In this document: one piece after another, positions 7,385-10,377 of the stretch
How the letters are laid out: each line of letters begins with the position of its first letter
How positions within the stretch are numbered: the stretch's first letter is position 1
From: Actinomycetota bacterium
GTDB taxonomy: Bacteria > Actinomycetota > Humimicrobiia > Humimicrobiales > Humimicrobiaceae
Length of the DNA: 10,377 bases
Direction of reading: 5' to 3'
Assembly (NCBI GenBank): GCA_028695395.1
Contig: JAQVJB010000068.1
Coordinates: 1 to 10,377 of the forward strand
Notes under the pieces: model-generated
The model's input: the letters and a program-made list of their open reading frames with translations, nothing else
The model's database searches: none
Told to the model about the DNA's origin: nothing
Made by a program: the position numbers and the translations under genes

Positions 7385-8413
7385 TATTATTATTTTCGCT
7401 CTTGGATTCTCGCTATATTTTTTTGAGAATTCCTCAAGCAGCTTTCTCTGTTCATCATTTAGGTTTTCTGGTATGACTATCTTTATCTTTGCATAAAGGT
7501 TCCCGTAATCAACACCCTTTATTAAAGGCATTCCTTTTCCCTTGATTCTCAGCGTTTTGCCAGACTGTGTTCCTGCAGGCAGTTTGACCGAAACACTTCC
7601 TGAAAATGTGGGAATATCAATAGAAGCACCGAAAATAGCTTCATTGATGGTTACAGGTATCTCACAATAAAGATCGTTTTCTTTTCTTGTGAAAAAATGG
7701 TGAGGAGCGATTTCTACCAATAGGTACAGATCGCCAGAAACTCCTCCATTCAGGCTTTTACCGCCTTCTCCTGTAACTCTTATTTTTCCGCCATTCTTAA
7801 TTCCTTTGGGTATTTTGACATTTATGGTCCTTGATTTCCCTTCAGCAGTCTGGAGCTTAAAAGTCCTCTCAGTCCCGAGATAAGCTTCCCTTAAAGTTAT
7901 TGTAAGTTTTGATTCCACATCCTGGCCTTTGGATGCCGCTCTTCTGCTTTTCCAACTGGTTCTTTGGTTCTGTCTTGAACCTGACTGCCTGCTTGAACCC
8001 GGTGAGAAATCCCTGAATCTCTGGTCGGAACCTCTTCCAAAAAACATTTCAAAGAAATCAGAAAATCCGCTTCCAAGATCCCCGAAATCAAAACCGCTTC
8101 CCTGGAAATCATAAGATGTTGAACCTTGCTGCCATTGTGCGCCTCCAGGCCATCCCTGCGGTCCTCCTGCACCGGTCCTGGAGTATGCTTTCCAGTTTGA
8201 ACCAAGCTGGTCATAACGGGAGCGCTTTTCAGGGTTTTTCAAAACCTCGTAAGCTTCACCGATTTCCTTAAACTTTTCCTCCGCTGCCGGATTATTTTTA
8301 TTCGCATCAGGGTGATAAGTCTTTGCAAGCTTCCTGTATGCCTTTTTTATTTCATCACTAGAAGCTTTTTTGTCAACTCCCAAAATTTTGTAATAATCCT
8401 TATAGTCAACCAT
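7382..8413 (-). CDS. dnaJ: Class B DnaJ/Hsp40 co-chaperone (no zinc finger)
   Basis: This is a complete 343-residue Hsp40. The J-domain (about 4-70) has the HPD tripeptide (34-36) that stimulates DnaK ATPase. A Gly/Phe/Gln/Ser-rich linker follows (about 76-150), then the two-part C-terminal substrate-binding region (about 165-340). There are no CxxCxGxG repeats, so it is class B (DnaJB/CbpA-like), not the canonical zinc-binding DnaJ, which is usually about 370-380 residues. Its place between hsp20 and clpB, in the dnaK cluster, argues that it is the working partner of this DnaK. The ATG at 8411-8413 has a GGTGG site six bases upstream. Whether a zinc-finger DnaJ exists elsewhere in the genome cannot be seen here. 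Confidence 0.95.
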   Translation of the reverse strand: MVDYKDYYKILGVDKKASSDEIKKAYRKLAKTYHPDANKNNPAAEEKFKEIGEAYEVLKNPEKRSRYDQLGSNWKAYSRTGAGGPQGWPGGAQWQQGSTSYDFQGSGFDFGDLGSGFSDFFEMFFGRGSDQRFRDFSPGSSRQSGSRQNQRTSWKSRRAASKGQDVESKLTITLREAYLGTERTFKLQTAEGKSRTINVKIPKGIKNGGKIRVTGEGGKSLNGGVSGDLYLLVEIAPHHFFTRKENDLYCEIPVTINEAIFGASIDIPTFSGSVSVKLPAGTQSGKTLRIKGKGMPLIKGVDYGNLYAKIKIVIPENLNDEQRKLLEEFSKKYSENPRAKIII

Positions 8414-8450
8414 TTAAAACCACCATATAAATTATTCTTTCACATAAAGC

Positions 8451-8482
8451 TCCTGCCCATGTTTTTAAATACATGGGCAGGA
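8451..8482. other. Perfect 12-bp inverted repeat between hsp20 and dnaJ
   Basis: TCCTGCCCATGT (8451-8462) and its exact reverse complement (8471-8482) flank an 8-base AT-rich loop. Its GC-rich stem stands out from the surrounding AT-rich gap. Read in the direction of transcription (minus), the stem is followed by GCTTTATG, not a T-run, so it is a poor intrinsic terminator. It may be a partial terminator, an mRNA-stabilising or processing hairpin that separates hsp20 from dnaJ levels, or an operator for a dimeric repressor. It does not match CIRCE or HAIR. The structure is certain; the function is not known. Confidence 0.7.
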
Positions 8483-8527
8483 AATATTAATTATTATTAT
8501 CGACTTTTCAATTTATTAATGAAACTC

Positions 8528-8968
8528 TTATTCTGTCTTAACTTCAACCTTTTTAGCTTTCTTGACTTCTGCCTTCGGAATAACTACTTCCAGCACACCT
8601 TCCTTATAGGAAGCTTTGATTTCCTCTTCCTTTACCGGAACTCCTACTGTGAAAGATCTGTAAAAAGAACCATAGCTTCTTTCGACTCTGACGAAGTCCT
8701 TTTCTTTCTCCTCTTTCTCGAATTTTCTTTCACCTTTGATTACCAGAAGATCATTATCAAGAGAAACTTCAATGTCTTCCTTTTTCATCCCGGGAAGGTC
8801 AGCTTTCACTATTATATCTTTTTCTGACTCCTTGATATCTACATCAGGAGACCAAGATGTACCTTTCCTTTCCGGTTTACCTTCTCTTTCAGTTCCTCCG
8901 AACCATCTTCCGATGTCATCTCTCATCTGAACAAGATCGCTAAATGGATCCCATCTTACTATAGGCAT
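8528..8968 (-). CDS. hsp20: Small heat-shock protein, Hsp20/alpha-crystallin family
   Basis: This 146-residue protein is of normal length for the family. A short N-terminal arm begins MPIVRWDPFSDL, a very typical bacterial Hsp20 start. The alpha-crystallin domain spans about 39-132, with KADLPGMKKEDIEV (55-68) and the closing YKEGVLEVVIPK (121-132). The tail contains VEV (141-143), which may act as the I-x-I-type motif used for oligomer assembly. Such proteins form large cytosolic oligomers that hold unfolding proteins without ATP and pass them to DnaK-DnaJ-ClpB, all encoded alongside. The ATG at 8966-8968 has a very strong AAAGGAGGGGG site (8975-8985), which predicts high expression. It sits 104 bases after dnaK and 114 bases before dnaJ. 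Confidence 0.96.
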   Translation of the reverse strand: MPIVRWDPFSDLVQMRDDIGRWFGGTEREGKPERKGTSWSPDVDIKESEKDIIVKADLPGMKKEDIEVSLDNDLLVIKGERKFEKEEKEKDFVRVERSYGSFYRSFTVGVPVKEEEIKASYKEGVLEVVIPKAEVKKAKKVEVKTE

Positions 8969-9072
8969 ATTAATCCCCCTCCTTTAAATTACTATTCTTT
9001 TTTAATATTTTTTTTTACTTTTTTTATTTATATTGCCTACACATTAGGCAGGCTTATATACACTCTTTTCAA
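8969..9072 (-). promoter_or_regulatory. hsp20 leader: A-rich stretch with a strong ribosome binding site and small hairpin
   Basis: In the reading direction, the dnaK stop is followed by a small inverted repeat, TGCCT/AGGCA with a 7-base loop (9034-9050). About 40 bases of almost pure A and T come next, then the AAAGGAGGGGG site (8975-8985). The hairpin is followed by A-rich, not T-rich, sequence, so it does not look like a dnaK terminator. I see no complementary CCUCC that could mask the ribosome binding site, so no obvious RNA thermometer. No good -35/-10 pair is evident; read-through from dnaK is the simplest source of transcript. Confidence 0.4.
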
Positions 9073-10377
9073 TTACTGGTTCTTATCATCTTTTGCTTCA
9101 AATTCAGCATCTATTACATCTTCATCTTCAGCTTTTTCTTCAGCCTGACCTGCTGATTGCGAACCACCTGCGCCTGCGCCCGGCTGCCCCTGAGGACCAG
9201 CGCCTCCTGCCTGTGAGCTTGTCTGCTGATAAAGAAGCGTTGACATTTCACCTACTAGTTTTTCAAGAGTATCGGTTTCCTTCTTTATTGCATCAGCGTC
9301 TTCGCCTTCTAATATTTTCTTTACACTATCTATCTGAGCAGTTATTTTTGTTTTCATATCTGCAGGTACTTTATCGCCATATTCCCTTAAAGATTTCTCA
9401 GTCTGGTAAACCATGCCATCTGCCCTGTTCTTAACTTCAACAAGCTCTTTCCTTTTCTTATCATCTGAAGCATGAGATTCTGCTTCCCTTACCATCTTGT
9501 TAATCTCGTCATCAGACAGATGAGAAGTTGCCGTAATGGTTATTTTCTGCTCTTTTCCCGTTGCTGTATCTTTTGCCATTACATTTACTATTCCATTTGC
9601 ATCTATATCAAATGTCACTTCAATCTGGGGAATACCTCTCGGAGCAGGTGGAATACCGTCCAGCCTGAAATTTCCTATTGTCTTATTATCACGTGCAAAT
9701 TCTCTTTCACCCTGAAGAACATGAATATCCACGCTTGTCTGATTGTCAGCTGCAGTCGTAAATATCTCGCTCTTCTTTGTCGGTATCGTAGTATTTCTGT
9801 CAATGAGTTTTGTCATAACTCCGCCAAGAGTCTCGATTCCCAGAGAAAGCGGTGTAACATCTAGAAGAACGACATCCTTTACGTCTCCTTTAAGTACGCC
9901 TGACTGGATAGCTGCACCTACTGCGACAACCTCATCCGGGTTAACACTCTTATTCGGCTCTTTGTTCGTTATCTTCTTTACAAGTTCCTGTATTACCGGC
10001 ATTCTTGTTGCTCCACCTACAAGTATCACTTCATCTATCTCAGAAATCTTATAACCTGAATCTGCAAGAGCTTTTTCCATAGGAATCCTGCATCTTTCAG
10101 TAAGATCTGCTGAAAGCTGTTCAAATTTTGACCTTGTAAGTTTCATTTCAAGGTGTTTCGGACCATTAGCGTCTGCTGTTATAAAAGGCAGACTTATATT
10201 TGTCTCCATAACGCTTGAAAGTTCTATCTTCGCTTTTTCAGATGCTTCTATCAATCTCTGAAGAGCCTGTCTGTCAAGCCTTAAATCAATTCCCTGTTCC
10301 TTTTTAAATTCATCAGCAAGAAAATTCATTATTCTGTTATCATAATCGTCTCCACCAAGGTGCATGTCCCCATGACT
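9073..10377 (-). CDS. dnaK: Chaperone DnaK (Hsp70), N-terminus cut by window edge
   Basis: The C-terminal 434 residues are visible and the frame is open to the right edge, where it begins SHGDMHLGGDDYD. That motif falls near residue 195 in DnaK, so roughly the first third of the ATPase domain is missing. The visible part holds the rest of the ATPase domain (VILVGGATRMPVIQ, NPDEVVAVGAAIQSG), the interdomain linker (DVVLLDVTPLSLG), the substrate-binding beta domain and the helical lid. The tail is Gly/Gln/Ala-rich and ends close to DVIDAEFEAKDD, the usual bacterial DnaK ending. DnaK binds exposed hydrophobic segments under ATP control, with DnaJ and GrpE as partners. It heads the cluster hsp20-dnaJ-clpB downstream. 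The internal Met nearest the edge is not the start. grpE is absent downstream and could lie beyond the edge. Confidence 0.98.
   Translation of the reverse strand, partial: SHGDMHLGGDDYDNRIMNFLADEFKKEQGIDLRLDRQALQRLIEASEKAKIELSSVMETNISLPFITADANGPKHLEMKLTRSKFEQLSADLTERCRIPMEKALADSGYKISEIDEVILVGGATRMPVIQELVKKITNKEPNKSVNPDEVVAVGAAIQSGVLKGDVKDVVLLDVTPLSLGIETLGGVMTKLIDRNTTIPTKKSEIFTTAADNQTSVDIHVLQGEREFARDNKTIGNFRLDGIPPAPRGIPQIEVTFDIDANGIVNVMAKDTATGKEQKITITATSHLSDDEINKMVREAESHASDDKKRKELVEVKNRADGMVYQTEKSLREYGDKVPADMKTKITAQIDSVKKILEGEDADAIKKETDTLEKLVGEMSTLLYQQTSSQAGGAGPQGQPGAGAGGSQSAGQAEEKAEDEDVIDAEFEAKDDKNQ

Noticed and set aside
8312..8827. Plus-strand open frame of 171 codons spanning the hsp20-dnaJ gap
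   Set aside because: It overlaps two well-supported genes antisense and has the Phe/Leu-rich look of reverse-strand translation from Lys-rich proteins.
9034..9050. Small inverted repeat after dnaK as an intrinsic terminator
   Set aside because: The stem is only 5 bp and, in the direction of dnaK transcription, is followed by A-rich rather than T-rich sequence.
8414..9072. CIRCE, HAIR or RNA-thermometer control of the chaperone genes
   Set aside because: No TTAGCACTC/GAGTGCTAA or CTTGAGT/ACTCAAG pair is visible in the gaps, and no sequence complementary to the hsp20 ribosome binding site is seen. The dnaK promoter lies outside the window, so control there cannot be judged.

Overview
This AT-rich bacterial window holds nine protein-coding regions and no rRNA, tRNA, CRISPR array or insertion sequence that I can see. 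All genes but one lie on the minus strand. The two edge genes (a YtxH-like protein at the left, dnaK at the right) run out of the window. Every gap between genes is shorter than about 120 bases. The genes are ordinary bacterial families, with Shine-Dalgarno sites at most starts. The organism cannot be named from this stretch. Low GC, a zinc-finger-less DnaJ, a small heat-shock protein inside the dnaK cluster and a compatible-solute-type glycosyltransferase would suit an uncultured anaerobic or stress-tolerant lineage, but that is inference.

Right part (4779-10377), read right to left: dnaK (C-terminal 434 residues), hsp20, dnaJ (class B) and clpB form one protein-quality-control cluster. Hsp20 holds unfolding proteins, DnaJ and DnaK refold them, and ClpB pulls aggregates apart and passes them back to DnaK. 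The dnaJ stop codon overlaps the clpB ribosome binding site. A perfect 12-bp hairpin separates hsp20 from dnaJ. No grpE, hrcA or hspR lies inside the cluster, and no CIRCE- or HAIR-type operator is seen in the gaps present here.

Centre (3850-4780): a PlsC/LPLAT-type acyltransferase is the only plus-strand gene. It converges on clpB. Its stop codon sits inside a perfect 15-bp stem followed by a T-run, a clear terminator. At its 5' end it diverges from an M50 site-2 protease that carries two CBS domains.

Left part (1-3852), read right to left: site-2 protease, a HAD-superfamily phosphatase, a GT-A glycosyltransferase resembling mannosylglycerate synthase and glucosyl-3-phosphoglycerate synthase, and a YtxH-like membrane-anchored protein. 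The glycosyltransferase and phosphatase together look like a two-step route to a glycosylglycerate compatible solute, a stress role that would suit a neighbourhood of chaperones. This is the most interesting hypothesis in the window; the sugar and acceptor are not proven.
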